From Prevotella sp. (GTDB taxonomy: Bacteria > Bacteroidota > Bacteroidia > Bacteroidales > Bacteroidaceae), in NCBI GenBank assembly GCA_016287755.1, contig JAEEWT010000001.1, forward strand, positions 62,001 through 126,000: a DNA stretch of 64,000 nt, given 5' to 3'. The translations under genes were made by a program, and so were the position numbers. Positions 51,568-61,526 of the stretch are shown in pieces. Under the pieces are notes generated by a model. It was not told the origin of the DNA. It worked only from the letters and a program-made list of their open reading frames with translations, and did not search any database. Position 1 is the first letter of the stretch. Each line of letters begins with the position of its first letter.

Positions 51568-51684
51568 TTAGCCCTGACGTGTCTTATACTTAGGGTTTTT
51601 CTTGTTAATGACGAACAGACGACCTTTACGACGCACGATCTTGCAGTCGGGTGTACGTTTCTTTAATGATGCTCTTGTCTTCAT
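51568..51684 (-). CDS. rpmJ: Ribosomal protein bL36
   Basis: 38 residues: [20 protein letters not shown], then [18 protein letters not shown]. Start ATG at 51682-51684, stop TAA at 51568-51570. Only one Cys remains of the zinc-ribbon set (C-minus form). It fits exactly at the standard place between infA (14 bp) and rpsM. Confidence 0.95.
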   Translation of the reverse strand: MKTRASLKKRTPDCKIVRRKGRLFVINKKNPKYKTRQG

Positions 51685-51698
51685 ATCTGTCTTTTGTT

Positions 51699-51917
51699 TT
51701 ATTTGTATCTGAAAACGATTCTGCCCTTGGTCAGGTCGTAGGGACTCATCTCCACCTTCACCTTGTCGCCAGGCAGGATTTTAATATAGTGCATTCGCAT
51801 CTTGCCAGAGATATGTGCAATGATCTGCACACCATTCTCCAGTTCAACTCGGAACATTGCATTCGACAGGCTCTCAACAATGGTCCCGTCTTGCTCAATC
51901 GCGGATTGCTTTGCCAT
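51699..51917 (-). CDS. infA: Translation initiation factor IF-1
   Basis: 72 residues, a single OB fold: '[20 protein letters not shown]', '[20 protein letters not shown]', '[20 protein letters not shown]'. It binds the A site of the 30S subunit during initiation. Six bp after map. Confidence 0.98.
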   Translation of the reverse strand: MAKQSAIEQDGTIVESLSNAMFRVELENGVQIIAHISGKMRMHYIKILPGDKVKVEMSPYDLTKGRIVFRYK

Positions 51918-51923
51918 AATTAA

Positions 51924-52727
51924 TCAGTATAATATTCCTTCTATAGATTCAACTTCCTCAAACGATGATAAGATTTCTGCCTTTCCCCTGCGGACGGCAA
52001 CGGTATGCTCGAAGTGAGCGGCTGGCTTTCCGTCTCTTGTACGGATGGTCCAACGGTCCTTTGCGTCCATGTAGATAGCCCTGTCGCCCATGGTAATCAT
52101 CGGCTCAATGGCTATGCACATTCCAGCTTTAAGCATCATGCCGTTTCCACGTCTTCCGTAGTTTGGCACTTGTGGATCCTCATGCATCTGGCGACCGATG
52201 CCGTGTCCTGTCAGTTCACGGACGATTCCGTAGCCTTGCGCTTCGCAGTGATCCTGTACGGCACTTCCTATATCACCGATGTGTTTGCCGGCCACAGCAT
52301 TCTCAATTCCGATGTAAAGACTTTCCTTTGTCGTCTTGAGCAGCTGTTTTACCTCATCGCTAACGGGTCCTACACAGAACGTGTAGGCAGAGTCTCCGTT
52401 GAAACCGTCGAGCAACGTTCCGCAGTCGATAGTGATGATATCACCCTCTTTCAGAACGGTCTCTTGGTTGGGTACGCCATGCACCACCACATCGTTCACT
52501 GAAGTGCAGATGCTACCCGGGAAAGGCCCTCCATAAGGATTGGGGAAGTTCTTGAACGTAGGTTCAGCCCCATGATCGCGGATGAACATCTCGGCGATGG
52601 CATCCAACTGGAGGGTCGTTACTCCCGGTTTTATATGTCTTGCCAGCTCACCCAGTGTTTTACCCACCAGACGATTGGCCCGACGCATCAGTTCAATCTC
52701 ATCTTCTGTTTTCAGAAAGACTTTCAT
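51924..52727 (-). CDS. map: Methionine aminopeptidase, type I
   Basis: 267 residues. Metal ligands: 'ITIDCGTLLDGFNGDSAYTF' (two Asp), 'LTGHGIGRQMHEDPQVPNYG' (His), 'IEPMITMG' (Glu) and 'AAHFEHTVAV' (Glu). It removes the initiator methionine from nascent proteins. The secY-map-infA order is the common one in Bacteroidetes. Confidence 0.97.
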   Translation of the reverse strand: MKVFLKTEDEIELMRRANRLVGKTLGELARHIKPGVTTLQLDAIAEMFIRDHGAEPTFKNFPNPYGGPFPGSICTSVNDVVVHGVPNQETVLKEGDIITIDCGTLLDGFNGDSAYTFCVGPVSDEVKQLLKTTKESLYIGIENAVAGKHIGDIGSAVQDHCEAQGYGIVRELTGHGIGRQMHEDPQVPNYGRRGNGMMLKAGMCIAIEPMITMGDRAIYMDAKDRWTIRTRDGKPAAHFEHTVAVRRGKAEILSSFEEVESIEGILY

Positions 52728-52735
52728 CCTACAGA

Positions 52736-54082
52736 TTAATAGGCTGTAACCACGCCATGGTGTGTGGTACGCACACGACCAGAGTTGAGCAGACCGTCGT
52801 AATGACGCATCATCAAATGACTCTCAATCTGCGTCAACGTGTCGATGACCACACCGACGAGAATCAGCAGAGAGGTTCCTCCGAAGAACTGCGAGAAGCT
52901 ATCCTGCACATTGAGAAGTGAAGCAAGAGCCGGCATGACTGCGATGAATGCGATGAAGAGCGATCCCGGGAAGGTGATACGCGACATCACGGTATCGATA
53001 TAGTCGGCTGTGGGCTTACCTGGCTTAACACCAGGGATGAAGCCGTTGTTGCGCTTCATGTCTTCTGCCATCTGTGTCGGATTCAGCGTAATGGCTGTGT
53101 AGAAATAGGTAAATGCAATGATCAGAATAGCAAATACGATATTATACAACAGACTATTACGGTCGAGCAATGCACGCAGCACAGGGTTCGTACTGTCTGT
53201 AGAGAACTGCACGATAGTCAACGGAATGAACATCAGGGCCTGGGCGAAGATGATAGGCATCACGTTAGCAGCGAACACCTTCAAGGGGATGTACTGACGG
53301 GCACCGCCGTACTGCTTGTTTCCCACAAGACGCTTCGCATACTGTACGGGCACCTTACGAACACCCTGTACCAGCATGATGGCTGCACAAACTACTGCAT
53401 AGAGGATGAGCAGCTCGACGATGAACATCACCAGACCACCACCTGTGATGGCAGTGAAACGTGAGGTCACCTCCTGGATGAATGCCTGGGGCAGACGGGC
53501 GATGATACCGATCATAATGATGATGGAGATACCATTACCGATACCCCTGTCGGTGATGCGCTCACCCAACCAAAGGATGAACATACTACCGGCAGCCAGA
53601 ATGATGGTGGCGGGGAACATGAACACAGGCCAGGAAATACCTGATGCCAGTGCACTGCCAGAAGTCATTTTCAGGTTGATCAGGTAGCTCGGAGCCTGGA
53701 ACAGCAAGATAGCCACTGTCAGGTAACGGGTGTACATACTGATCTTCTTCCTACCGCTCTCACCTTCACGCTGCATCTTCTGGAAATAAGGAACTGCCAC
53801 AGCAAGCAGCTGCATCACGATAGATGCAGAGATGTACGGCATGATTCCTAACGCGAAGATTGACGCATTGGAGAATGCACCACCTGAGAACATGTCGAGA
53901 AGTGACATCAAACCGCCGGCTGTCTGCTGCTGCAGCTGGTCAAGTGCAGCAGGGTTGATACCCGGGAGCACGACGAAAGAACCGAAACGATAGATTGCCA
54001 CAAACAGGATGGTGATGAGGATTCGCTGGCGCAAATCCTCAATTTTCCAACAATTCTTCAGGTATTCTATTAACTTTTTCAT
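52736..54082 (-). CDS. secY: Preprotein translocase subunit SecY
   Basis: 448 residues with ten predicted membrane helices. Signatures: 'ILITILFVAIYRFGSFVVLP' (first helix), 'ALGIMPYISASIVMQLLAVA', 'WLGERITDRGIGNGISIIIM' and 'PTQMAEDMKRNNGFIPGVKPG' (cytosolic loop). Channel of the Sec translocon in the inner membrane. Six bp after rplO. Confidence 0.98.
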   Translation of the reverse strand: MKKLIEYLKNCWKIEDLRQRILITILFVAIYRFGSFVVLPGINPAALDQLQQQTAGGLMSLLDMFSGGAFSNASIFALGIMPYISASIVMQLLAVAVPYFQKMQREGESGRKKISMYTRYLTVAILLFQAPSYLINLKMTSGSALASGISWPVFMFPATIILAAGSMFILWLGERITDRGIGNGISIIIMIGIIARLPQAFIQEVTSRFTAITGGGLVMFIVELLILYAVVCAAIMLVQGVRKVPVQYAKRLVGNKQYGGARQYIPLKVFAANVMPIIFAQALMFIPLTIVQFSTDSTNPVLRALLDRNSLLYNIVFAILIIAFTYFYTAITLNPTQMAEDMKRNNGFIPGVKPGKPTADYIDTVMSRITFPGSLFIAFIAVMPALASLLNVQDSFSQFFGGTSLLILVGVVIDTLTQIESHLMMRHYDGLLNSGRVRTTHHGVVTAY

Positions 54083-54088
54083 CGAAGT

Positions 54089-54535
54089 TTAGATTATAGT
54101 TGTGTTACCACCAACAGCCTTGATTGCCTCTTCGGCTGTCTTTGAGAAGGCATGAGCCTCAACATCGATCTTGGCTTTCAGTTCACCATTGCCCAGGATC
54201 TTCACGAGTTCCTTGCCATTGGTAAGTCCGGCAGCCTTCAGCTCCTCGATACCAATCTTTGTCAGACCCTTGTTCTCAGCAAGACTCTGAAGTGTTGACA
54301 AGTTCACTGCGAAATACTCCTTATGGTTGATGTTCTTGAAACCAAACTTCGGAACACGACGCTGCAGTGGCATCTGACCACCTTCGAATCCAATCTTTCT
54401 CTTGTAGCCAGAACGAGCCTTAGCACCCTTGTGACCACGTGTAGAAGTACCGCCGAGTCCAGAACCCGGACCACGACCGATGCGACGACGTGAATGCGTT
54501 GAGCCCGCTGCAGGTTTTAAAGTATGTAATTTCAT
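54089..54535 (-). CDS. rplO: Ribosomal protein uL15
   Basis: 148 residues from the ATG at 54535 (MKLHTLKPAAGSTHSRRRIG), which is the normal uL15 start; an upstream in-frame start would overlap the spacer. Gly/Arg-rich N-terminus 'GPGSGLGGTSTRGHKGAKAR' and 'FEGGQMPLQRRVPKFGFKN'. 50S protein. Confidence 0.97.
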   Translation of the reverse strand: MKLHTLKPAAGSTHSRRRIGRGPGSGLGGTSTRGHKGAKARSGYKRKIGFEGGQMPLQRRVPKFGFKNINHKEYFAVNLSTLQSLAENKGLTKIGIEELKAAGLTNGKELVKILGNGELKAKIDVEAHAFSKTAEEAIKAVGGNTTII

Positions 54536-54568
54536 TATTCGAATCTGTTTAAAAACGTTTGACAATTA

Positions 54569-54745
54569 TTACTCTACTACGGTTACCAGATGATGAACCT
54601 TGCGGATCATACCACGGACTTCAGGAGAGTCCTCACGCTCAACGACCTGAGAGATTTTACGCAATCCCAATGACTGAAGCGTGCGCTTCTGATCGATGGG
54701 GGCACCGATTTTACTCTTAATCTGCTTAATTTTGATTGTTGCCAT
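54569..54745 (-). CDS. rpmD: Ribosomal protein uL30
   Basis: 58 residues from the ATG at 54745 (MATIKIKQIKSKIGAPIDQK), the usual start; the longer frame starting at 54757 is less likely. Continues 'RTLQSLGLRKISQVVEREDS'. 50S protein between rpsE and rplO. Confidence 0.96.
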   Translation of the reverse strand: MATIKIKQIKSKIGAPIDQKRTLQSLGLRKISQVVEREDSPEVRGMIRKVHHLVTVVE

Positions 54746-54761
54746 AATGCTCTCCAATTAA

Positions 54762-55274
54762 TTAACCGTTAAACACTCTTTCCATGCTAATGCCACGGGC
54801 ACCTGCCACTGTGTAGGCATCACGCATCTGACTCAAGGCGAGGATGGTTGCCTTTACCAAGTTGTGGGGGTTAGAAGAACCCTTAGACTTAGCCAGCACA
54901 TCCTTCACACCGACACTCTCCAGAACGGCACGCATAGCACCACCAGCCACAAGACCGGTACCGGCAGCTGCGGGTCTCAGGAATACCTGTGCACCACCGT
55001 AGCGTGCTTCGATTTCATGAGGAACCGTTCCTTTCAAAATAGGAACCTTCACCAGATTCTTCTTAGCTGCCTCCGTACCCTTAGAGATGGCAGCAGTTAC
55101 CTCGCCAGCCTTACCCAGGCCCCAGCCGATAACGCCATTACCGTCTCCAACTACGACGATTGCAGCAAACGTGAAGGTACGACCACCCTTTGTTACCTTG
55201 GTAACGCGGTTAATAGCAACCAGTCTGTCTTTTAACTCAACGTCGCTATTTATCTTAACTTTGTTCATTGCCAT
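54762..55274 (-). CDS. rpsE: Ribosomal protein uS5
   Basis: 170 residues: '[20 protein letters not shown]' (double-stranded RNA-binding domain), '[20 protein letters not shown]', and C-terminal '[20 protein letters not shown]'. 30S protein involved in decoding accuracy and mRNA unwinding. Start at 55274 ([11 protein letters not shown]) or two codons later. Confidence 0.98.
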   Translation of the reverse strand: MAMNKVKINSDVELKDRLVAINRVTKVTKGGRTFTFAAIVVVGDGNGVIGWGLGKAGEVTAAISKGTEAAKKNLVKVPILKGTVPHEIEARYGGAQVFLRPAAAGTGLVAGGAMRAVLESVGVKDVLAKSKGSSNPHNLVKATILALSQMRDAYTVAGARGISMERVFNG

Positions 55275-55279
55275 AATCT

Positions 55280-55624
55280 TTAGAATTTAAGTCCACCTTT
55301 ACGTGCACCGTCAGCCAGTTCCTGCACACGACCATGGTAGAGATAACCGTTACGGTCGAACACTACCTGAGTGATGCCTGCTTCAAGTGCTTTCTTTGCT
55401 ACGAGTTCGCCGACCTTGGCAGCCTGCTCTTTCTTGGGCATGGTTTCCATTCCGAGAGAGGAAGCAGACACAAGGGTGTTACCCGTCAAATCGTTAATAA
55501 TCTGAGCGTAGATCTGTTTGTTACTGCGGAACACGCTCAGACGAGGACGCTCTGCGGTACCGTTTACGCTCTTGCGAATTCTAAACTTTATCTTGATTCG
55601 TCTTTCTACTTTCTTCGTTGTCAT
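55280..55624 (-). CDS. rplR: Ribosomal protein uL18
   Basis: 114 residues: '[20 protein letters not shown]', '[20 protein letters not shown]', '[20 protein letters not shown]'. Binds 5S rRNA. The upstream spacer contains sense-strand TTGAAAA heptads. Confidence 0.98.
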   Translation of the reverse strand: MTTKKVERRIKIKFRIRKSVNGTAERPRLSVFRSNKQIYAQIINDLTGNTLVSASSLGMETMPKKEQAAKVGELVAKKALEAGITQVVFDRNGYLYHGRVQELADGARKGGLKF

Positions 55625-55634
55625 AATCTCTTAA

Positions 55635-55663
55635 TTTTCAATTTTCAGTGATTCAATTTTCAA
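55635..55663 (-). repeat. Interrupted TTGAAAA heptads between rplF and rplR
   Basis: Minus strand TTGAAAA units at both ends (55657-55663, 55635-55641), with a 15-bp degenerate stretch between. Sense orientation. Confidence 0.75.
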
Positions 55664-55672
55664 TTCATAAGA

Positions 55673-56239
55673 TTACTTAGCTGAAGCTGACTTACCAGAC
55701 TTTCTGCGGATAACCTCGCCTTTGAACAGGATACCTTTTCCTTTGTAAGGCTCAGGCATACGGAAAGAACGAATCTTAGCACAAATAAGACCCAGCAACT
55801 CCTTGTTGCATGACTCTAATATAATCTGAGGGTTCTGGTTTCTTTCAGACTTCGTCTCAACCTTAACTTCCTGAGGAAGCTGAATGAAAATCGGGTGAGT
55901 ATAACCGAGTGAGAACTCAATCAGGTTACCCTGGTTTGACACACGGTAGCCCACGCCTACCAACTCAAGCTCTTTCTTATAGCCCTCGCTAACACCAACA
56001 ACCATGTTGTTCACGAGTGCGCGATAGAGACCGTGGAAGGCCTGCTTCTGCTTTACGTTCACCGGACTCTTCTCATCAATCTCGAAGGTCATGCGACCGT
56101 CCTCGATCTTTACGATGATAGACGAATCCACCTTCTGTGAGAGTTCACCCTTGGGACCCTTTACACTTACAACTCCGTCTTTGTAATCAACGGTTACGCC
56201 AGCGGGAATGACGATTGGTAACTTACCTATTCTTGACAT
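55673..56239 (-). CDS. rplF: Ribosomal protein uL6
   Basis: 188 residues: 'MSRIGKLPIVIPAGVTVDYK', two alpha-beta domains, 'GYKKELELVGVGYRVSNQGN', and C-terminal 'FRMPEPYKGKGILFKGEVIR'. 50S protein near the factor-binding site. Confidence 0.98.
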   Translation of the reverse strand: MSRIGKLPIVIPAGVTVDYKDGVVSVKGPKGELSQKVDSSIIVKIEDGRMTFEIDEKSPVNVKQKQAFHGLYRALVNNMVVGVSEGYKKELELVGVGYRVSNQGNLIEFSLGYTHPIFIQLPQEVKVETKSERNQNPQIILESCNKELLGLICAKIRSFRMPEPYKGKGILFKGEVIRRKSGKSASAK

Positions 56240-56254
56240 ACTTAAGTCCTCCCA

Positions 56255-56650
56255 TTAATATACGTAGCAAAGAACCTCACCGCCGATCTTCAGCTGAGAA
56301 GCCTCCTTGTCCGTCATGACACCTTGGGATGTAGATATGATAGCGATACCTAATCCGTTAATTACTCTCGGCATGTCTTTGTAACCAGTGTACTTACGAA
56401 GACCTGGCTTAGACACTCTTTTCAGCACGCGGATAGCGTTCTGTCTTGTTGCAGGGTCGTACTTCAAGGCAACCTTGATAGTTCCCTGCGGTCCATCCTC
56501 GATGAACTTGTAGTTCAGGATGTAACCTTTCTCGAAGAGGATCTTGGTAATCTCCTTCTTCAAGTTTGAAGCTGGTACTTCAACAACACGGTGATGAGCC
56601 ATGATTGCGTTTCTCAACCTCGTCAGATAATCTGCTATTGGATCTGTCAT
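56255..56650 (-). CDS. rpsH: Ribosomal protein uS8
   Basis: 131 residues: 'MTDPIADYLTRLRNAIMAHH', 'KPGLRKYTGYKDMPRVINGL' and 'GIAIISTSQGVMTDKEASQL'. Central-domain 30S assembly protein, in enteric bacteria the repressor of the spc operon. The 93-bp spacer before it is the second longest in the cluster and carries heptads. Confidence 0.98.
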   Translation of the reverse strand: MTDPIADYLTRLRNAIMAHHRVVEVPASNLKKEITKILFEKGYILNYKFIEDGPQGTIKVALKYDPATRQNAIRVLKRVSKPGLRKYTGYKDMPRVINGLGIAIISTSQGVMTDKEASQLKIGGEVLCYVY

Positions 56651-56711
56651 AAAATAAAATGTTTAATTAATCGGGACTCCCCCGACAATATTAAAAAAAT
56701 CTCTTGCGTAA

Positions 56712-56739
56712 TTGTCAATCTTCAATTGTCAATTTTCAA
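56712..56739 (-). repeat. Four TTGANNN heptads between rpsN and rpsH
   Basis: Minus strand TTGAAAA, TTGACAA, TTGAAGA, TTGACAA, starting 5 bp after the rpsN stop codon. Sense orientation. Confidence 0.88.
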
Positions 56740-56743
56740 CTGC

Positions 56744-57046
56744 TTACCAGCTTGCCTTCTTCACACCGGGGATCAAACCAGCCGAAGCCATTTCGCGGAA
56801 CTGGATACGTGAGATACCGAACTGACGGATGTAACCCTTCGGACGACCAGTCACCTTGCAACGGTTGTGCAGGCGGATAGGATTGGCATTGCGGGGAATG
56901 CTCTGCAACTGACGGGCTGCTTCGTAAGCCTCTGCAGGATCCTCAGCTGTGGCAATCACTTTCTTCAGGGCAGCACGTTTCTCAGCATAGCGAGCAACAA
57001 GCTTGGCGCGCTTAACCTCGCGGGCCTTCATTGATTCTTTAGCCAT
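56744..57046 (-). CDS. rpsN: Ribosomal protein uS14 (long, zinc-free form)
   Basis: 100 residues, the long C-minus form without the CxxC pairs. '[20 protein letters not shown]', then '[20 protein letters not shown]' and '[20 protein letters not shown]'. 30S head protein. Confidence 0.97.
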   Translation of the reverse strand: MAKESMKAREVKRAKLVARYAEKRAALKKVIATAEDPAEAYEAARQLQSIPRNANPIRLHNRCKVTGRPKGYIRQFGISRIQFREMASAGLIPGVKKASW

Positions 57047-57051
57047 ATTTC

Positions 57052-57603
57052 TTAATTTTTAGCGTTCTTGAATGGGAGGCCGAAAGCCTTGAGCAGGGCA
57101 AAGCCCTCTTCATCGGTCTTAGCAGATGTCACAAAAGTGATATTCATACCCTGGATACGATCGATGGTATCGATGTTGATCTCCGGGAAGATGATCTGCT
57201 CCTGGATACCCAGTGTATAGTTTCCACGTCCGTCGAACTTGGTCTCGATACCTTTGAAGTCACGGATACGGGGAAGTGCAACACGCACGAGTTTCTCGAG
57301 GAACTCATACATACGCTCACGACGCAGTGTAACCATCACACCGATAGGCATCTTCTTACGGAGCTTGAAGTTAGCGATATCCTTCTTTGAATAGGTAGCT
57401 ACCGCCTTCTGACCCGTAATGGTGGAAATCTCGTTAATAGCCACGTCGATGATCTTCTTATCCTGAGTGGCATCGCCCAGACCCTGGTTTACTACAATCT
57501 TCTTCAGGACAGGAATCTGCATAGCTGAAGTGTAGTTGAACTGCTTCTGCAATGCCGGAGCGATATTCTCCTTATACTCTTTCTTTAACTGTGCTGTATT
57601 CAT
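57052..57603 (-). CDS. rplE: Ribosomal protein uL5
   Basis: 183 residues: '[20 protein letters not shown]', '[20 protein letters not shown]', '[20 protein letters not shown]'. Binds 5S rRNA and contacts the 30S head. Its start codon overlaps the rplX stop by one base (TAATG). Confidence 0.98.
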   Translation of the reverse strand: MNTAQLKKEYKENIAPALQKQFNYTSAMQIPVLKKIVVNQGLGDATQDKKIIDVAINEISTITGQKAVATYSKKDIANFKLRKKMPIGVMVTLRRERMYEFLEKLVRVALPRIRDFKGIETKFDGRGNYTLGIQEQIIFPEINIDTIDRIQGMNITFVTSAKTDEEGFALLKAFGLPFKNAKN

Positions 57604-57938
57604 TATTTAATCTCCTCTCCTGATTTTTTAGAGATACGAATCACGTTCTTGCCCTCGTGCTTGATAGCAACGCGAGTAGGATCACCGCTCTTCGGATCAA
57701 CCAACATCAAATTTGAAATATGAATAGGAGCCTCCTGCTTGATGATACCTCCCTGAGGATTCTTGGCAGACGGCTTCGTGCTCTTAGAGACCATGTTCAC
57801 GCCCTCTACGATGGCACGCTGTTCCTTCACGAGCACCTTCAGCACCTTGTGCGGAGTCTTGTTGCCCTTGATCTTGTAATTGTCCTTACCGGCAATCACG
57901 AGGACCATGTCACCTTTCTTAATATGTAACTTACTCAT
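57603..57938 (-). CDS. rplX: Ribosomal protein uL24
   Basis: 111 residues. KOW motif at the start: '[20 protein letters not shown]'; '[20 protein letters not shown]' is the conserved middle. Assembly-initiator protein of the 50S subunit. Confidence 0.98.
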   Translation of the reverse strand: MSKLHIKKGDMVLVIAGKDNYKIKGNKTPHKVLKVLVKEQRAIVEGVNMVSKSTKPSAKNPQGGIIKQEAPIHISNLMLVDPKSGDPTRVAIKHEGKNVIRISKKSGEEIK

Positions 57939-57957
57939 TACTATTCAGTTTAAAAAA

Positions 57958-58323
57958 TTAAAGAACCTCAGGTGCCAAAGAAACGACTTTCATGTTTACT
58001 GCACGGAGTTCACGGGCAACGGGGCCGAAGATACGGCTGCCGCGAAGTTCACCTGCATTGTTGAGCAGCACACAAGCATTGTCATCGAAGCGGATGTAGG
58101 AACCATCAGCGCGACGAATCTCTTTCTTTGTGCGAACAATCAAAGCCTTAGATACTGCACCTTTTTTCACATCACTTGTGGGGATTGCGTTCTTGATGGC
58201 AACAACAATCACGTCACCCACGCTGGCATAACGGCGGCGGGTACCACCCAGCACGCGAATGCAAAGAGCCTCACGAGCACCACTGTTGTCAGCGACTGTA
58301 AGTCTTGATTCTGCTTGTATCAT
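57958..58323 (-). CDS. rplN: Ribosomal protein uL14
   Basis: 121 residues: '[20 protein letters not shown]', '[20 protein letters not shown]' and '[20 protein letters not shown]'. 50S protein at the subunit interface. Two bp after rpsQ. Confidence 0.98.
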   Translation of the reverse strand: MIQAESRLTVADNSGAREALCIRVLGGTRRRYASVGDVIVVAIKNAIPTSDVKKGAVSKALIVRTKKEIRRADGSYIRFDDNACVLLNNAGELRGSRIFGPVARELRAVNMKVVSLAPEVL

Positions 58324-58325
58324 AA

Positions 58326-58583
58326 TTACTTAGCCTTTTCTACGATTTGTACTAATCTCCATCTCTTTGTCTTAGACAACGGACGGGTTTCCATAATGAG
58401 TACGGTATCACCGATATTGCACTCATTCTTCTCATCATGAGCATGGTACTTCTTTGTCTTCTGGACAAACTTACCATAAATCGGGTGCTTCTCCTTGAAC
58501 TTAGCGGCAATAACAATGGTTTTATCCATTTTGTTGCTGATAACGACACCCTGTCTTGTTTTTCTTAAATTTCTTGTTTCCAT
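58326..58583 (-). CDS. rpsQ: Ribosomal protein uS17
   Basis: 85 residues from the ATG at 58583 ([20 protein letters not shown]); a start three codons earlier (58592) is also possible. OB-fold protein with '[20 protein letters not shown]' and '[17 protein letters not shown]'. Binds the 5' domain of 16S rRNA. Confidence 0.96.
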   Translation of the reverse strand: METRNLRKTRQGVVISNKMDKTIVIAAKFKEKHPIYGKFVQKTKKYHAHDEKNECNIGDTVLIMETRPLSKTKRWRLVQIVEKAK

Positions 58584-58594
58584 CTGGACCATTG

Positions 58595-58789
58595 TTATTT
58601 GTTAAGTTCTCTCTGACGGAGTTCTGTCTTCATACGCGCGATGGTTCGACGAGCTTCCTTAATCTGAGATGGATTCTCCAGCGGTGTGATGGCATGATTG
58701 AGCTTTAACTGCTGCAACTTTGTCACTTCTGTCTCTAAACGCTCCACCAAATCCTTTGTGGCGAGCTCTCTAATCTCTTGAATCTTCAT
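58595..58789 (-). CDS. rpmC: Ribosomal protein uL29
   Basis: 64 residues, two helices: '[20 protein letters not shown]' and '[20 protein letters not shown]'. 50S protein near the tunnel exit, a docking site for SRP and trigger factor. Confidence 0.97.
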   Translation of the reverse strand: MKIQEIRELATKDLVERLETEVTKLQQLKLNHAITPLENPSQIKEARRTIARMKTELRQRELNK

Positions 58790-58794
58790 CTTTC

Positions 58795-59229
58795 TTAAGC
58801 GTTTTTATCGAAATCACGTCTTACAACAAACTTAGTCTTTACAGGCAGTTTCTGAGCGCCGAGGCGGAGAGCCTCCTTGGCAACCTCGAACGGAACGCCT
58901 TCAACTTCGAAGAGGATACGACCCGGTGTCACAGGTGCAACCCATCCTGCGGGATCACCCTTACCTTTACCCATTCGGACATCAGCAGGTTTGCGGGTGA
59001 TGGGTTTATCCGGGAAAACACGAATCCAGACCTGTCCTTCACGCTGCATGTAACGGTTGATTGCAACGCGGGCAGCCTCTAACTGTCGGCTGTCGAGCCA
59101 TTTCGCATCAAGCGTCTTGATACCGAAAGAACCGAAAGCCAGCTGTGTACCTCTGTGGGCGTTGCCTTTGTTGCCACGTCCGTCTTGAGGTCTTCTATAT
59201 TTTACTCTTTTTGGCTGTAACATGATCAA
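58795..59229 (-). CDS. rplP: Ribosomal protein uL16
   Basis: 144 residues, or 142 from the second Met at 59223 ([17 protein letters not shown]), which is the common start. '[20 protein letters not shown]', '[20 protein letters not shown]', '[20 protein letters not shown]'. 50S protein near the peptidyl transferase centre. Confidence 0.97.
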   Translation of the reverse strand: MIMLQPKRVKYRRPQDGRGNKGNAHRGTQLAFGSFGIKTLDAKWLDSRQLEAARVAINRYMQREGQVWIRVFPDKPITRKPADVRMGKGKGDPAGWVAPVTPGRILFEVEGVPFEVAKEALRLGAQKLPVKTKFVVRRDFDKNA

Positions 59230-59235
59230 TCTTTT

Positions 59236-59961
59236 TTACTTGTTATTGTTTCTTTTACGATTACCACGACCGCCTTGTCTGCCGTTTCCACGACCGTTCT
59301 GTTTCTCCTGTGTGAAGTTGGGGGCGAGGTCGCGCTTCTCGTAAACCTCACCGCGGCAAATCCACACCTTGATGCCGAGCAGACCAACCTTTGTCAGAGC
59401 CTCAGCCTGGCAATAGTCGATGTCAGCGCGGAACGTGTGCAGGGGGGTGCGGCCTTCCTTGAACATTTCCTTACGTGCCATTTCAGCACCGTTCAGACGA
59501 CCAGTGATCTGGATCTTGATACCTTCAGCTCCAGCACGCATGGTGTTGGCAACAGCCTGCTTGATGGCGCGACGGTAAGCAATCTTACCTTCAATCTGAC
59601 GAGCAATGTTGTTTGCCACGATTGTTGCATCGAGCTCAGGCTTCTTCACCTCGAAGATATTGATCTGGATCTCCTTATCATAGAGCTTCTTCAGCTCTTC
59701 CTTCAGTTTGTCAACATCCTGACCACCCTTACCAATAACGATACCCGGACGGGCTGTGCAGATAGTGATGGTAACGAGCTTCAGCGTGCGCTCGATAACG
59801 ATTTTCGAAACACTTGCCTTAGCCAGACGTTCGTTGAGATACTTACGGATTTTCTGGTCTTCTACCAGATTATCACCGAAGCTCTTTCCACCGAACCAGT
59901 TTGAGTCCCAACCGCGGATAATGCCCAAGCGGTTGCTGATTGGATTAACTTTCTGTCCCAT
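59236..59961 (-). CDS. rpsC: Ribosomal protein uS3
   Basis: 241 residues. KH domain with '[20 protein letters not shown]' and C-terminal '[20 protein letters not shown]', '[20 protein letters not shown]'. A basic Gly/Asn/Arg tail (last 20 or so residues, [19 protein letters not shown]) extends past the usual end. mRNA entry tunnel of the 30S subunit. Confidence 0.98.
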   Translation of the reverse strand: MGQKVNPISNRLGIIRGWDSNWFGGKSFGDNLVEDQKIRKYLNERLAKASVSKIVIERTLKLVTITICTARPGIVIGKGGQDVDKLKEELKKLYDKEIQINIFEVKKPELDATIVANNIARQIEGKIAYRRAIKQAVANTMRAGAEGIKIQITGRLNGAEMARKEMFKEGRTPLHTFRADIDYCQAEALTKVGLLGIKVWICRGEVYEKRDLAPNFTQEKQNGRGNGRQGGRGNRKRNNNK

Positions 59962-59970
59962 TCTACTTAC

Positions 59971-60375
59971 TTATTTTTCGTCATTAGTTTTAGCGTCAAC
60001 GAACAAGGTGACATGATTAGAACGCTTGCGGATGCGATAGCCGCGACCCTGAGGAGCAGGGCGCATGCGCTTCATGGTTACACCTTCGTCAACAAACACC
60101 TTGGAAATATACAGCTCACCATCCTCGGCCTTGCGGTCGTTTTTCTGTTCCCAGTTGTTGATGGCTGAGCGGAGCAACTTCTCTACATCAGCTGCGGCAT
60201 GCTTCTTGGAGAATCTCAGCACGCCGAGGGCGCGGTTCACTTCCATACCGCGAATCATATCTACGACATAGCGCATCTTGCGAGGTGAAGAGGGAACACC
60301 CTTCAGTTTCGCAAAGTACAATGTCTTCAGGGCCTCTTTTCTTTTCTCAGCCGCTAATTTCTTTCTATTTCCCAT
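59971..60375 (-). CDS. rplV: Ribosomal protein uL22
   Basis: 134 residues: '[20 protein letters not shown]', '[20 protein letters not shown]', '[20 protein letters not shown]'. Lines the nascent-chain tunnel. Nine bp before rpsC. Confidence 0.98.
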   Translation of the reverse strand: MGNRKKLAAEKRKEALKTLYFAKLKGVPSSPRKMRYVVDMIRGMEVNRALGVLRFSKKHAAADVEKLLRSAINNWEQKNDRKAEDGELYISKVFVDEGVTMKRMRPAPQGRGYRIRKRSNHVTLFVDAKTNDEK

Positions 60376-60406
60376 TATTACTTCTATTTAAATGGTTGCA
60401 GCCCGT

Positions 60407-60673
60407 TTACTTCTTGTTACCAGCATGGCCGCCGAAACGACGTGTGGGAGCGAACTCACCCAGCTTGTGGCCTACCATGTTCTCAGTAATGTAAACAGGG
60501 ATAAATTTGTTACCGTTATGAACAGCTACAGTGTGTCCCACGAAATCCGGGGAGATCATTGAAGCTCTGGCCCATGTCTTAACGACATTCTTCTTGCCAC
60601 TCTCATTCATAGCGAGAACTTTCTTCTCGAGTGACACGTTGATGTACGGACCTTTTTTTAATGAACGACTCAT
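60407..60673 (-). CDS. rpsS: Ribosomal protein uS19
   Basis: 88 residues: '[20 protein letters not shown]', '[20 protein letters not shown]', '[20 protein letters not shown]'. 30S head protein. Confidence 0.98.
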   Translation of the reverse strand: MSRSLKKGPYINVSLEKKVLAMNESGKKNVVKTWARASMISPDFVGHTVAVHNGNKFIPVYITENMVGHKLGEFAPTRRFGGHAGNKK

Positions 60674-60694
60674 AATTTACTTCAGTTTACTTTG

Positions 60695-61519
60695 TTATTT
60701 ACTTGCTCTTGCGATGATATACTTGTTGGAGAGCTTCTTAGGAGCACGAGTCTTGAGACCCTTTGCATACAAGCCCTTACGTGAGCGCGGATGTCCACCG
60801 CTCTGACGTCCTTCACCACCACCCATCGGGTGATCGTGCGGGTTCATCACAACACCACGGTTGTGCGGACGGCGACCCAGCCAGCGAGAACGTCCGGCTT
60901 TACCAGACTGCTCAAGGGCGTGGTCAGCATTACCAACAACACCGATAGTTGCCTTACAAGCACTGAGTATCTTGCGTGTCTCGCCAGAAGGGAGTTTGAT
61001 CACGCAATAGCTACCTTCACGAGAAGTAAGCTGAGCAAAGTTACCAGCCGAACGGACAAGCTTGGCACCCTGACCCGGACGGAGCTCGATGTTGTGAACC
61101 ACCGTACCCACGGGGATGTTTGCCAAGGGAAGGGCGTTACCCACTTCAGGTGCTGCCTCAGCACCAGAGAGCAGTGTAGTACCCACCTGCAATCCGTTAG
61201 GAGCAATAATGTAACGTTTTTCACCATCAGCGTAGAACAGAAGCGCAATGCGAGCAGAACGGTTAGGATCGTACTCGATTGTCTTCACTACAGCTGGAAC
61301 ACCATCTTTCTCTCGCTTGAAGTCGATGAAACGATACTTTCTCTTATGACCGCCACCCATGTAGCGAACAGTCATCTTACCTGTATTGTTTCGACCGCCA
61401 GTTGAGCGTTTTCCGTAAACGAGAGACTTCTCTGGCACAGTTGCAGTAATATCCTCGAATGTGCCAATAATCTTGTGTCTTTGACCGGGAGTTACCGGTT
61501 TTAATTTACGTACTGCCAT
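60695..61519 (-). CDS. rplB: Ribosomal protein uL2
   Basis: 274 residues: '[20 protein letters not shown]', '[20 protein letters not shown]', and the C-terminal '[20 protein letters not shown]' with the conserved His of the peptidyl transferase region. 50S core protein. Confidence 0.98.
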   Translation of the reverse strand: MAVRKLKPVTPGQRHKIIGTFEDITATVPEKSLVYGKRSTGGRNNTGKMTVRYMGGGHKRKYRFIDFKREKDGVPAVVKTIEYDPNRSARIALLFYADGEKRYIIAPNGLQVGTTLLSGAEAAPEVGNALPLANIPVGTVVHNIELRPGQGAKLVRSAGNFAQLTSREGSYCVIKLPSGETRKILSACKATIGVVGNADHALEQSGKAGRSRWLGRRPHNRGVVMNPHDHPMGGGEGRQSGGHPRSRKGLYAKGLKTRAPKKLSNKYIIARASK

Positions 61520-61526
61520 TTCTTAT

